Positions 39,735-50,382 of a stretch of DNA of 64,000 nucleotides are shown in pieces (within the stretch, counting starts at the first letter, position 1; each line of letters starts with the position of its first letter). The DNA comes from Caldicellulosiruptor saccharolyticus DSM 8903. Its GTDB lineage: Bacteria; Bacillota; Thermoanaerobacteria; Caldicellulosiruptorales; Caldicellulosiruptoraceae. The position numbers and the translations under genes are program-made. The notes under the pieces were generated by a model. The model was given only the letters and a program-made list of their open reading frames with translations. It was not told where the DNA came from and did no database searches. The stretch covers positions 2,185,394-2,249,393 of the forward strand of contig NC_009437.1 in NCBI RefSeq assembly GCF_000016545.1, in the 5' to 3' direction.

Positions 39735-41624
39735 CTATTCCACCATCTCTTCCGATGATAATTGGTCATTGATATACATTCTAATAGTTGATGGTCCTGT
39801 GATTGGTACCTTTACCTGCAAAGGTGTTTCTTCTTTTTTCACAACTCTATCAAATACAATACTTTCATTGTTGTTTGAGACAACAACAATCTTTACATTT
39901 GCTTCATTTAAATCAGAAGGTAAAATAACTGTTTTTATGATAATCTTAGCAGTATTTTTTTGTTCAACCTTTTGGGAAACTACTAAGTCAACACTGCTAC
40001 CTTTGTCCACAAGAGTATTTGCAACAGGTAGCTGGCTTATAACAATATTAGAGTCACTGTCAGTTACTTCTTTATATGTGATACTGCCAGTATTTAGACC
40101 TGCTTTTTGCAAAAGTTCTTTTGCAGAAGCTATATCTAAACCAGTAACATCAGGTACAGGCACCTTTTCAATCTTAGGCCCTAAGCTCACAGTCAATACT
40201 ACTGTTCCGTTTTTCTCAATCAATTCGTTAGCAGCAGGCTGCTGGAAGATAACAGTGTCAACAGGTTTATCAGAATAATCTCTTTTTATCTCTACATTAA
40301 GCCCAGCATTAGTCAAATCAATCTCCGCATCCTTCGCATTTTGTCCAACAACATCTGGTACACGTACCATCTCTGGCCCTTTACTAACTGTAAGTTTTAC
40401 AGTTGTATCTTTTTTTACTTTAATGCCAGCAGCCGGTTCTTGATTTATAACTGTCCCCTTTTCAGCTTGGTCGTTTTGTTCCTCTATTGTAAACTTTAGT
40501 CCAAGCTCATCTAATTTGCTTTTCGCATCATCAACTGAATATCCAACAAGATCTGGCATTGTAATTTCGTTATCTTGTGGTGTTAAACTCTTTCCTATAG
40601 CATTATAAAATATTAGCCAGCCAATCGCAACAATAACTAAAGCAGTTAAAATACCACTTACAACGTATATCCAATCTTTTTTGTTTGCTTTTTGCTTTTT
40701 GTCACCTTCTAAAACTATATCTTTTGACTTCAATTGTTCAAGCTGAAACTGCTTTGTTGCAACATTTTCATGACTTTCTATCTTTACAAAATCCCCATCA
40801 GGCTCAATTAATGAATTTTTCAAATCTTGCATCATCTCTGTTGCAGATTGATATCTTAAAAGTACATCTTTTTGCATAGCTTTTAGGATAATTGCCTCTA
40901 CACTACGTGGAATATCCGGGTTGTATATTGTAGGACGAATTGGCTGTTCTTGTAAATGTTTTAACGCAATGGATATAGGGGTATCGCCATCAAATGGCAA
41001 AACGCCAGTCACCATCTCATATAATACAACTCCAAGCGAATATAAATCAGACCTATTATCAACATATCCACCTCTTGCTTGCTCTGGTGAAAAATAATGA
41101 ACAGACCCTATTGTCAGATTTGTATTTATTATGGTTCCGGTTGAAACAGCCCGTGCTATGCCAAAATCTGTGACCTTAACTATTCCATTTTCGTCAATTA
41201 GAATGTTTTGTGGCTTTATATCTCTGTGAACAATTCCCTTTTTGTGTGCATGGTCCAGTGCTCTCAAAACCTGTATTGCAATTGTAACTGCATCTTTTGT
41301 ACTGACTCTTCCTGTCTCTTTGATAAATTCTTTTAGTGTTTTCCCATTTACATATTCCATTACTATGTAGTGCATACCCTCTTGCTCACCAACATCGTAA
41401 ATAGATACAATATTTGGATGTGAAAGCGAAGCTGCAGCTAAAGCCTCTGTTCTAAATCTTGACAAAAACTCCTCATCATTTGCAAATTCACTTCTTAATA
41501 CTTTTATAGCAACATGTCTGTTAAGTACTTTGTCCTTTGCCTTGTATACAATCGACATACCACCACTGCCTAACTTTTCAATAACACTGTACCTATTACC
41601 TATAACAAAATCATCCATTTTCAA
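39735..41624 (-). CDS. prkC: PASTA-domain Ser/Thr protein kinase (PrkC/StkP type)
   Basis: Membrane eukaryotic-type kinase that senses cell-wall fragments. The 629 residues hold a kinase domain (about 10-270: GSGGMSIVYKAKD, HRDIKPQNILID, DFGIARA), one membrane helix (about 315-340), and three extracellular PASTA repeats (about 358-560), then a C-terminal domain of about 65 residues. It is paired with the PP2C phosphatase gene 39 bp upstream, the usual kinase-phosphatase pair near rsgA and rpe. Confidence 0.95.
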   Translation of the reverse strand: MKMDDFVIGNRYSVIEKLGSGGMSIVYKAKDKVLNRHVAIKVLRSEFANDEEFLSRFRTEALAAASLSHPNIVSIYDVGEQEGMHYIVMEYVNGKTLKEFIKETGRVSTKDAVTIAIQVLRALDHAHKKGIVHRDIKPQNILIDENGIVKVTDFGIARAVSTGTIINTNLTIGSVHYFSPEQARGGYVDNRSDLYSLGVVLYEMVTGVLPFDGDTPISIALKHLQEQPIRPTIYNPDIPRSVEAIILKAMQKDVLLRYQSATEMMQDLKNSLIEPDGDFVKIESHENVATKQFQLEQLKSKDIVLEGDKKQKANKKDWIYVVSGILTALVIVAIGWLIFYNAIGKSLTPQDNEITMPDLVGYSVDDAKSKLDELGLKFTIEEQNDQAEKGTVINQEPAAGIKVKKDTTVKLTVSKGPEMVRVPDVVGQNAKDAEIDLTNAGLNVEIKRDYSDKPVDTVIFQQPAANELIEKNGTVVLTVSLGPKIEKVPVPDVTGLDIASAKELLQKAGLNTGSITYKEVTDSDSNIVISQLPVANTLVDKGSSVDLVVSQKVEQKNTAKIIIKTVILPSDLNEANVKIVVVSNNNESIVFDRVVKKEETPLQVKVPITGPSTIRMYINDQLSSEEMVE

Positions 41625-41663
41625 CCATCACCTTCTTGAAAAAATTCTTTGAAATTGTCTTTC

Positions 41664-42407
41664 CTAAGCGGTAAAATAGAGTACTGTTATATTGTCAACG
41701 CCACCATTTTCAAGTGCCTTGTTTATTAGCACTTCTCCTACTTTTTCAAATGTACTTTTCACAAAAACCTCTTTTATGTAAGATTCTGGAACCATGTTAG
41801 TAAGCCCATCTGTACAAAGTAAAATACACCATCTTTCCCCCAGCTCTTCCTGTGTAAGTTCATAAATATCTATTTCTATCTCTTTGTCTACGCCAATTGC
41901 ACGTGTAATTATATTCTTCTGTGGATGAGTATAAATCTCCTCTTTTGTAATTTTACCATCTTTGTACATTTCATAAACTAATGAATGATCTTCTGTTATT
42001 TGCATTATCTTCTCTGCATTAATAAGATAAACCCTTGAATCACCTACATTGCTAATAATTACCTTGCCCTTGAGAAGAAATACCCCAGCCAAGGTTGTCC
42101 CCATTCCAAACCATAGTGGATTTTCAACCTGAAGCTCTGTTATCTTTTGATTTGCATAAGAATAGGCTTCCTTTATAACCTCTTTTGCTATTTCATTAAA
42201 CCTTTTTAGATTTATCAAAAGATACTCCAGGACATATTTGCAGGCAAGGCTACTTGCAACCTCACCTGCATTGTGACCACCCATACCATCTGCAACCAAG
42301 AATATGCTAAAATTATCATTATTTGACTTAAATATCAAATAATAGTCCTCATTATTTGTCCTCACATTTCCTATTTCTGAGAGTGCAACGTACTTCACAC
42401 ACTTCAT
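41664..42407 (-). CDS. prpC: PP2C-family Ser/Thr phosphatase (PrpC/Stp)
   Basis: Dephosphorylates PrkC and its targets. The 247 residues carry the metal-binding motifs VADGMGGHNAGE near 37-48, GDSRVYLI near 121, TEDHSLVYE, and LLCTDGLTNMV near 195 for the second metal Asp. It lies between rlmN (3-bp gap) and prkC. Confidence 0.95.
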   Translation of the reverse strand: MKCVKYVALSEIGNVRTNNEDYYLIFKSNNDNFSIFLVADGMGGHNAGEVASSLACKYVLEYLLINLKRFNEIAKEVIKEAYSYANQKITELQVENPLWFGMGTTLAGVFLLKGKVIISNVGDSRVYLINAEKIMQITEDHSLVYEMYKDGKITKEEIYTHPQKNIITRAIGVDKEIEIDIYELTQEELGERWCILLCTDGLTNMVPESYIKEVFVKSTFEKVGEVLINKALENGGVDNITVLYFTA

Positions 42408-42410
42408 CTC

Positions 42411-43445
42411 CTATTTTTCGGATATATTATAATGTCTTGATCGTAGCTGACCACACGCTGCAGCAATACTACTTCCTAACTCTCTTCTGATTGTCACTTG
42501 AATACCAGATAATATAAGAACATTATAAAATTCTTTAACCCTTTCTTTTGGTGGTTTTTTGAAATTTCTTCCATTTACTGGGTTTACAGGAATTAAGTTG
42601 ACATGGACAAGTTTTCCTGATAATATCTTGGCAAGTTCATTTGCACATTCAATTGAGTCGTTTACTCCATCTATTAACGCATACTCAAATGTCACTCTTC
42701 TATTTGTTTTGCTAATATAGTAATCAACAGCTTTTAATATATCTTCGATAGAATATTTTCTATTCATTGGAACTAATTTGTTCCGCAAATTGTTGTTTGG
42801 GGCATGAAGAGAAATTGCAAGATTTACCTGTTTGGGATACTCAGAGAGCTTGTAAATTCCGTCTACAATCCCAACAGTTGAGATTGTTATATGTCTCGCG
42901 CCTATATTTTTTCCCTCTTTAGAGTTTATAATATCAATGAACTTAAACACATTTTCAATATTGTCAAATGGCTCACCACTCCCCATCAAAACAACATTAG
43001 AAATTTTCTTTTTCGTGATATTCTCAATATTGACTATCTGATCCACCATCTCACCTGCAGAAAGATTTCTTATCATGCCACCAATGGTTGAGGCACAAAA
43101 TGCACACTTCATCCTACAACCAACCTGGGTTGAGATACATATTGCATTACCATACTTGTATGGCAAAAAAACAGACTCAATAGCATTGCCATCAACAAGC
43201 TCAAGCAAAAACTTTATGCTTTCACCATCACTTTCATATTTTACAACCCTCAAAGAATTCAAAATAAACTCTTCTTCTATTCTTTTTCGCAATTGAGTTG
43301 GAATGTTAGTAAATGAATTTACATCAGTCGCATTCTTTTTGTACAACCATTCAAAAATTTGGTTAGCACGAAATGGCTTCTCTCCTGTCTCCTCCACCCA
43401 TTTTTTTAGCTCATCAAAGGTAAAATCTTTAATGAGTCTTTTCAT
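42411..43445 (-). CDS. rlmN: 23S rRNA (A2503-C2)/tRNA methyltransferase
   Basis: Radical-SAM enzyme methylating C2 of A2503 in 23S rRNA and A37 in some tRNAs. The 344 residues have the cluster motif CRMKCAFCAST near 110, GSGEPFDN near 160, and the C-terminal catalytic Cys in AAACGQLRS. The frame extends up to 43505 inside rsmB, but the ATG at 43443-43445 (MKRLIKDFTF) is 1 nt after the rsmB stop and has AGAGGG upstream. Confidence 0.95.
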   Translation of the reverse strand: MKRLIKDFTFDELKKWVEETGEKPFRANQIFEWLYKKNATDVNSFTNIPTQLRKRIEEEFILNSLRVVKYESDGESIKFLLELVDGNAIESVFLPYKYGNAICISTQVGCRMKCAFCASTIGGMIRNLSAGEMVDQIVNIENITKKKISNVVLMGSGEPFDNIENVFKFIDIINSKEGKNIGARHITISTVGIVDGIYKLSEYPKQVNLAISLHAPNNNLRNKLVPMNRKYSIEDILKAVDYYISKTNRRVTFEYALIDGVNDSIECANELAKILSGKLVHVNLIPVNPVNGRNFKKPPKERVKEFYNVLILSGIQVTIRRELGSSIAAACGQLRSRHYNISEK

Positions 43446-43446
43446 C

Positions 43447-44748
43447 CTATACATTGCCCTCTTTCTTAAGTTTTGCAATAAAAAATCCATCACATTTATA
43501 TTCATCAGGAAATATTGTATTTTGAGAGATTAGACTAAAATCCTTATGTTTCTCCAAAAATTTTAATACAGTGTCTTCATTTTCCCTGTGTCCAAGCGTG
43601 CATGTGCTGTAAAATATTATACCACCCTCTTTTAAATACTGTGCAGCGTTGTCAAGCATTTTTAGCTGAAGTTCATGCAAGTTCTCAATATCCTCTTTGG
43701 TCTTATTCCATTTAATATCAGGCTTTTTTCTAATTGTTCCAAAACCAGAACAAGGAAGGTCTGCAATTACAATATCGAATTTCCCTACAAAATCTTCATT
43801 CAACGTAAGAGCGTCATTTTCAGCAACTACAACATTGTCAAAGCCAAGCCTCAATAGATTTTCTCTCAAACGCTCAATCTTTGACTTATTTACATCACAT
43901 GAAACAACAAAACCTCTTGTTACCTCTGCACAGTTAAATGTTTTACCACCTGGCGCTGCACATAAGTCCAAAATAGAGCTTGCCTTTTCAAAATCATCTC
44001 TGTTCCATTTTACAATGAATGAAGAGGCAAGGTCTTGATAATAAAAGTAACCATCTCTGTAAAGTTCACTTTCTTTTATATTACCTTTGACAATATAAAC
44101 AATCTCTCTATTTAGTTCTGGCACTTTATACTCATACCCACAGGCTTCAAGCTTTTTTAAAAATTCTGCCTGGCTTATTTTTTTTGTATTTATTTTTATA
44201 CTTTGCAGTGGTTTTGTATTTAAAAATTCCAAAATTTTTACTGTCTTATCAAATCCATAAGACTTTTCTAAATAATCAATCAAAAACTTAGGGTATGAAA
44301 GTTTTATAGAAAGAAAATCCTTGATGTTTACCTCTTTTACTCTTTCAAGTGCCTTTTCTATTTCATCTTTTCTTCTTATTATGTTTCTCAATATTGCATT
44401 GACAAAATCCTTCTGATTTTTATTGACATTTTTTGCAAGTTCACATGCCTCATTGACTGTAGCATAGTCTGGAATCTTGTCAAGAAATAATAGCTCGTAT
44501 GTTGCAATTCTCAAAATGTTAAGTATTTTCTTGTCCTTTACACCTTTTTTTGCAACAAAGTTTATATAATAGTCAAGAATGTTTTTATATCTTAGCACAC
44601 CATGTACAAGCTCAACAAAAAGTGCTCTATCTTCTGTTTTTTTAAGCTTATGATGGTACTTTTCCATCAAAGCATCTGCATTTACATTTTTTCTACTCTC
44701 AATCTCAAAAATGACCAAAAAAGCAGCTCTGCGAGTATTAATCTTCAA
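43447..44748 (-). CDS. rsmB: 16S rRNA (C967-C5) methyltransferase
   Basis: SAM-dependent m5C methyltransferase. The 433 residues have an N-terminal NusB-like RNA-binding domain (about 1-130: RRAAFLVIFEIESRKNVNAD, VHGVLRYKNILDYYI) and a methyltransferase domain with LDLCAAPGGKTFN near 250, DLPCSGFGTIRKKPDIKW with one catalytic Cys, and STCTLGHREN with the second. It overlaps the metallopeptidase gene by 4 nt. Confidence 0.95.
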   Translation of the reverse strand: MKINTRRAAFLVIFEIESRKNVNADALMEKYHHKLKKTEDRALFVELVHGVLRYKNILDYYINFVAKKGVKDKKILNILRIATYELLFLDKIPDYATVNEACELAKNVNKNQKDFVNAILRNIIRRKDEIEKALERVKEVNIKDFLSIKLSYPKFLIDYLEKSYGFDKTVKILEFLNTKPLQSIKINTKKISQAEFLKKLEACGYEYKVPELNREIVYIVKGNIKESELYRDGYFYYQDLASSFIVKWNRDDFEKASSILDLCAAPGGKTFNCAEVTRGFVVSCDVNKSKIERLRENLLRLGFDNVVVAENDALTLNEDFVGKFDIVIADLPCSGFGTIRKKPDIKWNKTKEDIENLHELQLKMLDNAAQYLKEGGIIFYSTCTLGHRENEDTVLKFLEKHKDFSLISQNTIFPDEYKCDGFFIAKLKKEGNV

Positions 44749-45440
44749 TCATCCCTTCTTCTTTGAACTAAGCTTAAATAATACAAAAGCTGAAGTATTG
44801 CAACAGCGACAGCTGCAACATATGTCATTGCTGCAGCCTTCAAAACCTTTTTAACACCCTCTTCTTCTGAAGGCATAACCACTCCTGCCAATTTCAAGGC
44901 CTGAATAGCCCTTTTGCTTGCATTTACCTCAACTGGCAAAGTAATTAAGGTAAACAAAACTGCAAGAGAAAATAGAAGTATTCCAAGATTTATAAAAATA
45001 TCGCCGTTTCTAAACAAAAGACCTATTAATATTAGCGGAAACGCAAGGTTTGAACCTATATTTACAACTGGGACCATTGCACTTCTCAAAGAAAGCCAAG
45101 GATATCTTTCGTAATGCTGTATTGCATGACCTGCTTCATGGGCAGCAACACCTATTGCTGCAATTGAATTTGAGTCAAATACACCGCTTGATAACCTCAA
45201 AACCTTAAAGCGTGGGTCATAATGGTCTGTCAAAAGACCAGGGACATATTCCACCTTAACATCGTAAATACCATTTGCCCACAGGATACTTTTTGCAACC
45301 TCTGCTCCTGTCATTCCAGAAAAACTTTTCATCTTAGAGTACTTTGAAAAAGCTGCTTGAACTTTTATTTGGGCAAATATTGAAATCAAAAATGCAGGTA
45401 TCGCAAAGATTAAATATATTGGGTCAAAGTAGTAAAACAT
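44745..45440 (-). CDS. Membrane zinc metallopeptidase (YugP family)
   Basis: The 231 residues have an N-terminal membrane helix (about 5-25), a zinc-protease motif HEAGHAIQH near 107-115, and three or four more hydrophobic segments to the C-terminus. The family (PF04298) is widely conserved in Firmicutes; substrates are not known. The place between fmt and rsmB is common in clostridia. Confidence 0.9.
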   Translation of the reverse strand: MFYYFDPIYLIFAIPAFLISIFAQIKVQAAFSKYSKMKSFSGMTGAEVAKSILWANGIYDVKVEYVPGLLTDHYDPRFKVLRLSSGVFDSNSIAAIGVAAHEAGHAIQHYERYPWLSLRSAMVPVVNIGSNLAFPLILIGLLFRNGDIFINLGILLFSLAVLFTLITLPVEVNASKRAIQALKLAGVVMPSEEEGVKKVLKAAAMTYVAAVAVAILQLLYYLSLVQRRRDD

Positions 45441-45459
45441 TTTAGAAACCTCTCCTTTT

Positions 45460-46395
45460 TCAGCTCAAAATATCACCTTTTTTTATTTTATACCCATTAA
45501 CAAAATCTCTTGCACTCATTTTTCTGCCGCCTTCTAATTGAAGTTCTTTTAATTTAATTACACCATCTTTTACCTTAACAAGAATCCCGGTCTCATTAAT
45601 TCCCAATATTGTGCCATTTTGTACATTTTCAAGATTGTCAAGTTTTGCAATCTCCATCTCATGAATCTTTAGAAGTTTCCCTTTATAAATTGTAAATATG
45701 CCAGGCCAAATTTTTAAAGCTCTGAACCTGTTGTAAATCTGCACTGCACTCATATCCCAAGAAATTTGACCTTCCTTTTTATCAATTGGAGGAGCGTATG
45801 TGGCTTTTGTAGCGTCTTGTTTTACTGGCACAATATTTGAGATATTCTTTAAAGTCTCAATCAAAAGCTTTGCACCAAGCTCAGACAGCTTCTTAGAAAG
45901 GGTTATAACATCATCATTTTGCTCTATTTCTATTCCCTCTTGAAGTAGAATATCTCCCGTGTCAAGCCCTTCATCCATCTTCATAATTGTAATGCCTGTA
46001 TAATTTTTCCCATCCATCAGCACTCTTTGAATAGGTGCAGCACCTCTGTATTCAGGCAAAAGCGAGGCATGGACATTAATGCATCCGTACTTGGGTATTT
46101 GCAAAATTTCTTTTGGAAGTATTTTCCCATAGGCCACGACTACAATTACCTCTGGATTTATCTTTTTCAAGACTTCAAAAAACTCTTCATTACCTTTTAA
46201 CCTATCTGGCTGGACTACATTAAGATTAAATTTTAACGCAAATTCTTTGACTGGTGGTGGGGTTAAAATCTGTTTTCTTCCAACTGGCTTGTCGGGCTGA
46301 GTTACTACGAGTTTTATATTAAATTGCGGTTCCTCAATTAATTTCTGTAAAATATTTGCTGCAAAATCTGGTGTTCCCATAAAAACAATATCCAA
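45460..46395 (-). CDS. fmt: Methionyl-tRNA formyltransferase
   Basis: Formylates initiator Met-tRNA using 10-formyl-THF. The 311 residues begin MDIVFMGTPDFAANIL, with NVHASLLPEYRGAAPIQ near 110-126 containing the catalytic Asn-His pair and GxTIMKMDEGLDTGDIL downstream, then the C-terminal tRNA-binding domain. It follows def, the enzyme that removes the formyl group. Confidence 0.97.
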   Translation of the reverse strand: MDIVFMGTPDFAANILQKLIEEPQFNIKLVVTQPDKPVGRKQILTPPPVKEFALKFNLNVVQPDRLKGNEEFFEVLKKINPEVIVVVAYGKILPKEILQIPKYGCINVHASLLPEYRGAAPIQRVLMDGKNYTGITIMKMDEGLDTGDILLQEGIEIEQNDDVITLSKKLSELGAKLLIETLKNISNIVPVKQDATKATYAPPIDKKEGQISWDMSAVQIYNRFRALKIWPGIFTIYKGKLLKIHEMEIAKLDNLENVQNGTILGINETGILVKVKDGVIKLKELQLEGGRKMSARDFVNGYKIKKGDILS

Positions 46396-46449
46396 GGCTC
46401 ATCTTATCTCCTTTCAAAAAAGTAAATATTTTTTATCTACTATGCAATA

Positions 46450-46950
46450 TTATTTCAAATCCATCTTTTGCCCTTTTGAGCGCTTTTTCTCAACTTCTTC
46501 TTCAGTAACAAACCTTATCACCTTGTCAATAAACAGGATTCCATCAAGATGATCTATCTCATGGCACAAAGCCCTTGCAAGCAAATCCTCAGCTTCAATT
46601 TTGATCTCTTCTCCGTGCCTGTTTTGTCCTCTTACAATGACTTTTTTGGGTCTTTCAACCTCTCCCCATACATTTGGAACAGAAAGACACCCTTCGATAT
46701 CTATCTGACTTCCTTCAGAATACTCTATTTGTGGATTCACAAGTTCAATTGCACCATCACCTGGGTCGACCACAATAGCTCTTTTCAAAATTCCAACTTG
46801 TGGTGCGGCAAGTCCAATCCCGTTTGCCTCATACATTGTCTCTTTCATGTCGTCAAGGAGGTCATGCAGCCTTTTATCAAACTTCTCAACAGTTTTAGAC
46901 TTTTTGCGAAGTATCTCATCTTCATAAATCCTTATCTTTCTCAAAGCCAT
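46450..46950 (-). CDS. def: Peptide deformylase
   Basis: Metal enzyme that removes the N-formyl group from nascent proteins. The 166 residues contain all three motifs: [10 protein letters not shown] near 44-53, EGCLSVP near 87-93, and HEIDHLDG near 130-137. It pairs with fmt. Confidence 0.97.
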   Translation of the reverse strand: MALRKIRIYEDEILRKKSKTVEKFDKRLHDLLDDMKETMYEANGIGLAAPQVGILKRAIVVDPGDGAIELVNPQIEYSEGSQIDIEGCLSVPNVWGEVERPKKVIVRGQNRHGEEIKIEAEDLLARALCHEIDHLDGILFIDKVIRFVTEEEVEKKRSKGQKMDLK

Positions 46951-46974
46951 CTTCCCTATCTTTTACCCTCCTGT

Positions 46975-49146
46975 TTACAGTGTGTTTATAGGATTCACAT
47001 CGATTATAAGCTCAGCATTATTATAATTATATCTTTCTTTTATCATATTGGCTATATCAATCATCTGTGAAGCTTTTTCAAACTTGACAAGTATATGATA
47101 CCTATATTGATTTTCAACTTTGAAAATTGGACTTTCGCTGGGCCCGTAAATTTTGAGATTAACAATCTTTGTACATTTTTCAAGTAACCTATACACATTT
47201 TCTATCCCTTTTTTAGCAAAGCCTTCATTTTGTGATACTACAATGAAATTTACAATATATGAATATGGTGGATATCCCATTGTTTTGCGAATCTTTATCT
47301 CTTCTTCAAAGAAGCTTTCATAGTCATGATTTGAGGCTGCAACTATACTATAATCGTCAGGGTTAAATGTCTGAATTACTACTCTTCCTTGTTTTTCTCT
47401 TCCTGCTCTCCCTGCTACCTGAGTAATAAGTTGAAATGTCCTTTCTTTGCTTCTAAAATCTGGCATATTTAAAATAGTATCAGCATTTATCACTCCAACC
47501 AAAGTCAAATCAGGAAAATGCAATCCCTTTGCAACCATTTGAGTACCCACCAAGATGTCAGCTTCTTTTGATTTGAACTTGCTCAAAATCTCTTCAACTG
47601 CATCTTTTCTTGTGGTAGTGTCTTTATCCATACGTAGCACTCTTGCGTCTTTAAAATACGTTTTTATTTCATCCTCTATTCTCTGAGTACCACTTCCATA
47701 CTGGCGGACATATTTGCTACCACATTTTGGACATATACTAGTATACTCTTGTTTGTAATTGCAATAATGACACCTCAAATATCCGTCTTTATGATAAGTA
47801 AGTGAGATACTACAATTTTTGCACATGTAAACATAGCCGCACTCACGGCATATCACAATGGGAGAATACCCTCTTCTGTTCAGGAAAAGTAAAACCTGTT
47901 CTCCTCTTTGCAAGTTCTTCTCTATCTCACTTAATAAAAGCCTACTAAAGATTGATTTGTTACCATCTAAGATCTCTTTTTTCATGTCAACCACAAATAC
48001 CTCTGGTAGTGCCTTGTTTATTCTCTCTCTCAAAGTACAAATAGCATATTTTCCTGCTATTGCATAATAATAGTGTTCAACTGTTGGAGTCGCTGAACCC
48101 AAAACAATTGGTATACTATTTATTTTTGCTCGCATCTGAGCAACTTCTACAGCATTTACACGAGGTGATTTTTCTGATTTATAACTTGTCTCATGCTCCT
48201 CATCAACAATTATAAGTCCTAACTCTTTTGCCGGAGCAAATATTGCAGACCTTGGCCCAATTACTACTTTTGCCTCTCCACTTTTTAGCTTGAGCCAGGC
48301 TCTCTGTCTTTGTGAACTGTTCATCTTACTGTGATATACAACAACTTCACTTTCTATTCTTCTTTTGACATTCTGAATCATTTGTGGCGTCAGTGAGATT
48401 TCAGGTACCATAAGAATTACGCTTTTACCTTTGCTAATCACATATCTCATTGCTTGAATATAAACTTCTGTTTTTCCACTTCCAGTTACTCCAAACAAAA
48501 GAATATTTTTGTATATTCCTTTGTCAAACGTAGAGGTTATTAATTCAAGAGCTTTCTTTTGGTCTTTTGTCAACTTATATTGAGGTTCAGTTGGCGTCTC
48601 TCTCTTTTCTTCATTTAAACTCTTTAGGAGTTTTAACTCAAATCTTAGTAATCCTCTTAAAAATAAGCTTGCAATTTTATCTTCATTTTCTTTTGCAAGT
48701 TTGGAATTCGCCGAGACCGGCCTCTTTAGAATTCTATTGTAAATTTCTTTAAGTTCATCTTCTAAGGTCAAATCTGAAGTTTGTTGGGCACAAATTATGT
48801 ATATTTCGTTATTGCTCACAAACGGAGGAATGATTAAACCCAATGCTTGCCCTAATTTAGTGGCATAATAATTTTTTATGGAAAATGCAAGCTTTATCTG
48901 CTCATCCGAGACAATTGGAATTTTGTCAATTACAGCAAGCACACACTTTAGTTTTTCTCTTTCAACATTTGTATCTTCTTTTACATTGATAATAAGCCCT
49001 TCTACAACTCTATTTGAAACTCCAAAGTTTACATACACTCTTTTACCAACTTCAACAAGTTCTTCAAGATGTCCTGGGACCAAATAGTCGAATGTCCTGT
49101 CCACATTTGCATCTTGATAATTAATACACACCTCAACAATCATCAT
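46975..49146 (-). CDS. priA: Primosomal helicase PriA
   Basis: Restarts stalled replication forks. The 723 residues have the 3'-DNA-binding domain (1-100), helicase domain with GVTGSGKTEVY near 220, DEEHETSYKSE, GSATPT, and the eight-cysteine zinc region (CRECGYVYMCKNC, CHYC, CPKCGS; about 425-475), then AGRAGR near 555. The ATG at 49144-49146 (MMIVEVCIN) has GGTGGAG 6 nt upstream; the GTG at 49158 would include that site. Confidence 0.96.
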   Translation of the reverse strand: MMIVEVCINYQDANVDRTFDYLVPGHLEELVEVGKRVYVNFGVSNRVVEGLIINVKEDTNVEREKLKCVLAVIDKIPIVSDEQIKLAFSIKNYYATKLGQALGLIIPPFVSNNEIYIICAQQTSDLTLEDELKEIYNRILKRPVSANSKLAKENEDKIASLFLRGLLRFELKLLKSLNEEKRETPTEPQYKLTKDQKKALELITSTFDKGIYKNILLFGVTGSGKTEVYIQAMRYVISKGKSVILMVPEISLTPQMIQNVKRRIESEVVVYHSKMNSSQRQRAWLKLKSGEAKVVIGPRSAIFAPAKELGLIIVDEEHETSYKSEKSPRVNAVEVAQMRAKINSIPIVLGSATPTVEHYYYAIAGKYAICTLRERINKALPEVFVVDMKKEILDGNKSIFSRLLLSEIEKNLQRGEQVLLFLNRRGYSPIVICRECGYVYMCKNCSISLTYHKDGYLRCHYCNYKQEYTSICPKCGSKYVRQYGSGTQRIEDEIKTYFKDARVLRMDKDTTTRKDAVEEILSKFKSKEADILVGTQMVAKGLHFPDLTLVGVINADTILNMPDFRSKERTFQLITQVAGRAGREKQGRVVIQTFNPDDYSIVAASNHDYESFFEEEIKIRKTMGYPPYSYIVNFIVVSQNEGFAKKGIENVYRLLEKCTKIVNLKIYGPSESPIFKVENQYRYHILVKFEKASQMIDIANMIKERYNYNNAELIIDVNPINTL

Positions 49147-49179
49147 AAAAAACTCCACCCATTAAAAGTATTACCTCTG

Positions 49180-50382
49180 CTACCTTCTGCAGAGGTAATC
49201 TACTATGAAGTCAAATATTCTGCCTGCCACTTCCTCTTTGCTAAGTTTAGGAAGCTCTAAAACCTTCTCTTTTGAGATTAGCGTGACAATGTTCGTATCC
49301 ACATTAAACCCAGCACCTTCTTGTAAAACATTGTTAGCAACAATCAAATCTGCATTTTTCTCATAAAGTTTTTTCTTGGAATTTTCAATTAGATTTTCTG
49401 TCTCAGCCGAAAATCCTACAACAATTTGCCAATCCTTCTTAGTCTCCCCCGCATATTTTAAAATGTCAGGATTTTTCTGAAGTTCAATCTGTAGTTCTTG
49501 TTCTTGTTCCTTTTTTATTTTCGATTCTCTAAAGTTTTTTGGTTTAAAGTCTGCAACTGCAGCAGAGAATATGAGTATATCATATTTATCCTTTATACTT
49601 TTTACTTCTTCATACATCTCATAAGCTGTCTCAACGTTAACTATCTCGATGTCTGCATAAGTTTGAATGTTTACAGGACCTGATACGAGAGTAACTTTTG
49701 CTCCTCTTTTATAGGCTTCTTCTGCTAATGCAAAACCCATCTTACCTGATGACCTGTTAGAAATAAACCTCACAGGATCTAAGTATTCTCTTGTTGGGCC
49801 GGCTGTGATGAGAACCCTTTTGCCATCTAAATCTTTTTTTTCAAGCAGCCTTTCAATTTCAATTACAATTTTTCGGTTTTCAGGATAACGTCCTTTCCCA
49901 TATACTCCACAAGCTAAAAGCCCTGCTTCAGGTTCTAAAACATTTATGCCAACCTGCTTTAGCTTTTGTATATTTGCCTGCACAATTTTGTTTTCAAACA
50001 TGTTTGAATTCATTGCAGGAACAACTAAAATGGGCTTATTGAATGCTAAAAAAGTGGTTGTCAAAAGGTCATCAGCAATGCCATTTGCAAACTTTCCAAT
50101 AATATTTGCTGTTGCAGGAGCTACAACTAAGATATCTGCCCAGGCTGTCAATGATATGTGCTCTATATCATAGAAATACTCACTTTCAAATGTGTCAAGA
50201 TAAACTCTGTTTTGCGAAAGAGTTTGCACTGTCAAAGGAGTTATAAACCTTTGTGCATTATTGGTCATAATTACCTTTACATTTGCCTCAGACTTTTTTA
50301 AAAACCTTATAAGCTCACACACTTTATATGCTGCAATCCCGCCACATATTCCTATCAAGATGTTTTTATTTTTTAGACTCAT
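49180..50382 (-). CDS. coaBC: Bifunctional phosphopantothenoylcysteine decarboxylase / phosphopantothenate-cysteine ligase
   Basis: Two steps of coenzyme A synthesis. The 400 residues hold an FMN-dependent CoaC domain (GICGGIAAYKVCELIR; VVPAMNSNMFEN with the active region near 110) and a CoaB domain (LITAGPTREYLDPVRFISNRSSGKMG near 193). Its first 17 nt overlap the end of rpoZ in another frame. Confidence 0.96.
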   Translation of the reverse strand: MSLKNKNILIGICGGIAAYKVCELIRFLKKSEANVKVIMTNNAQRFITPLTVQTLSQNRVYLDTFESEYFYDIEHISLTAWADILVVAPATANIIGKFANGIADDLLTTTFLAFNKPILVVPAMNSNMFENKIVQANIQKLKQVGINVLEPEAGLLACGVYGKGRYPENRKIVIEIERLLEKKDLDGKRVLITAGPTREYLDPVRFISNRSSGKMGFALAEEAYKRGAKVTLVSGPVNIQTYADIEIVNVETAYEMYEEVKSIKDKYDILIFSAAVADFKPKNFRESKIKKEQEQELQIELQKNPDILKYAGETKKDWQIVVGFSAETENLIENSKKKLYEKNADLIVANNVLQEGAGFNVDTNIVTLISKEKVLELPKLSKEEVAGRIFDFIVDYLCRR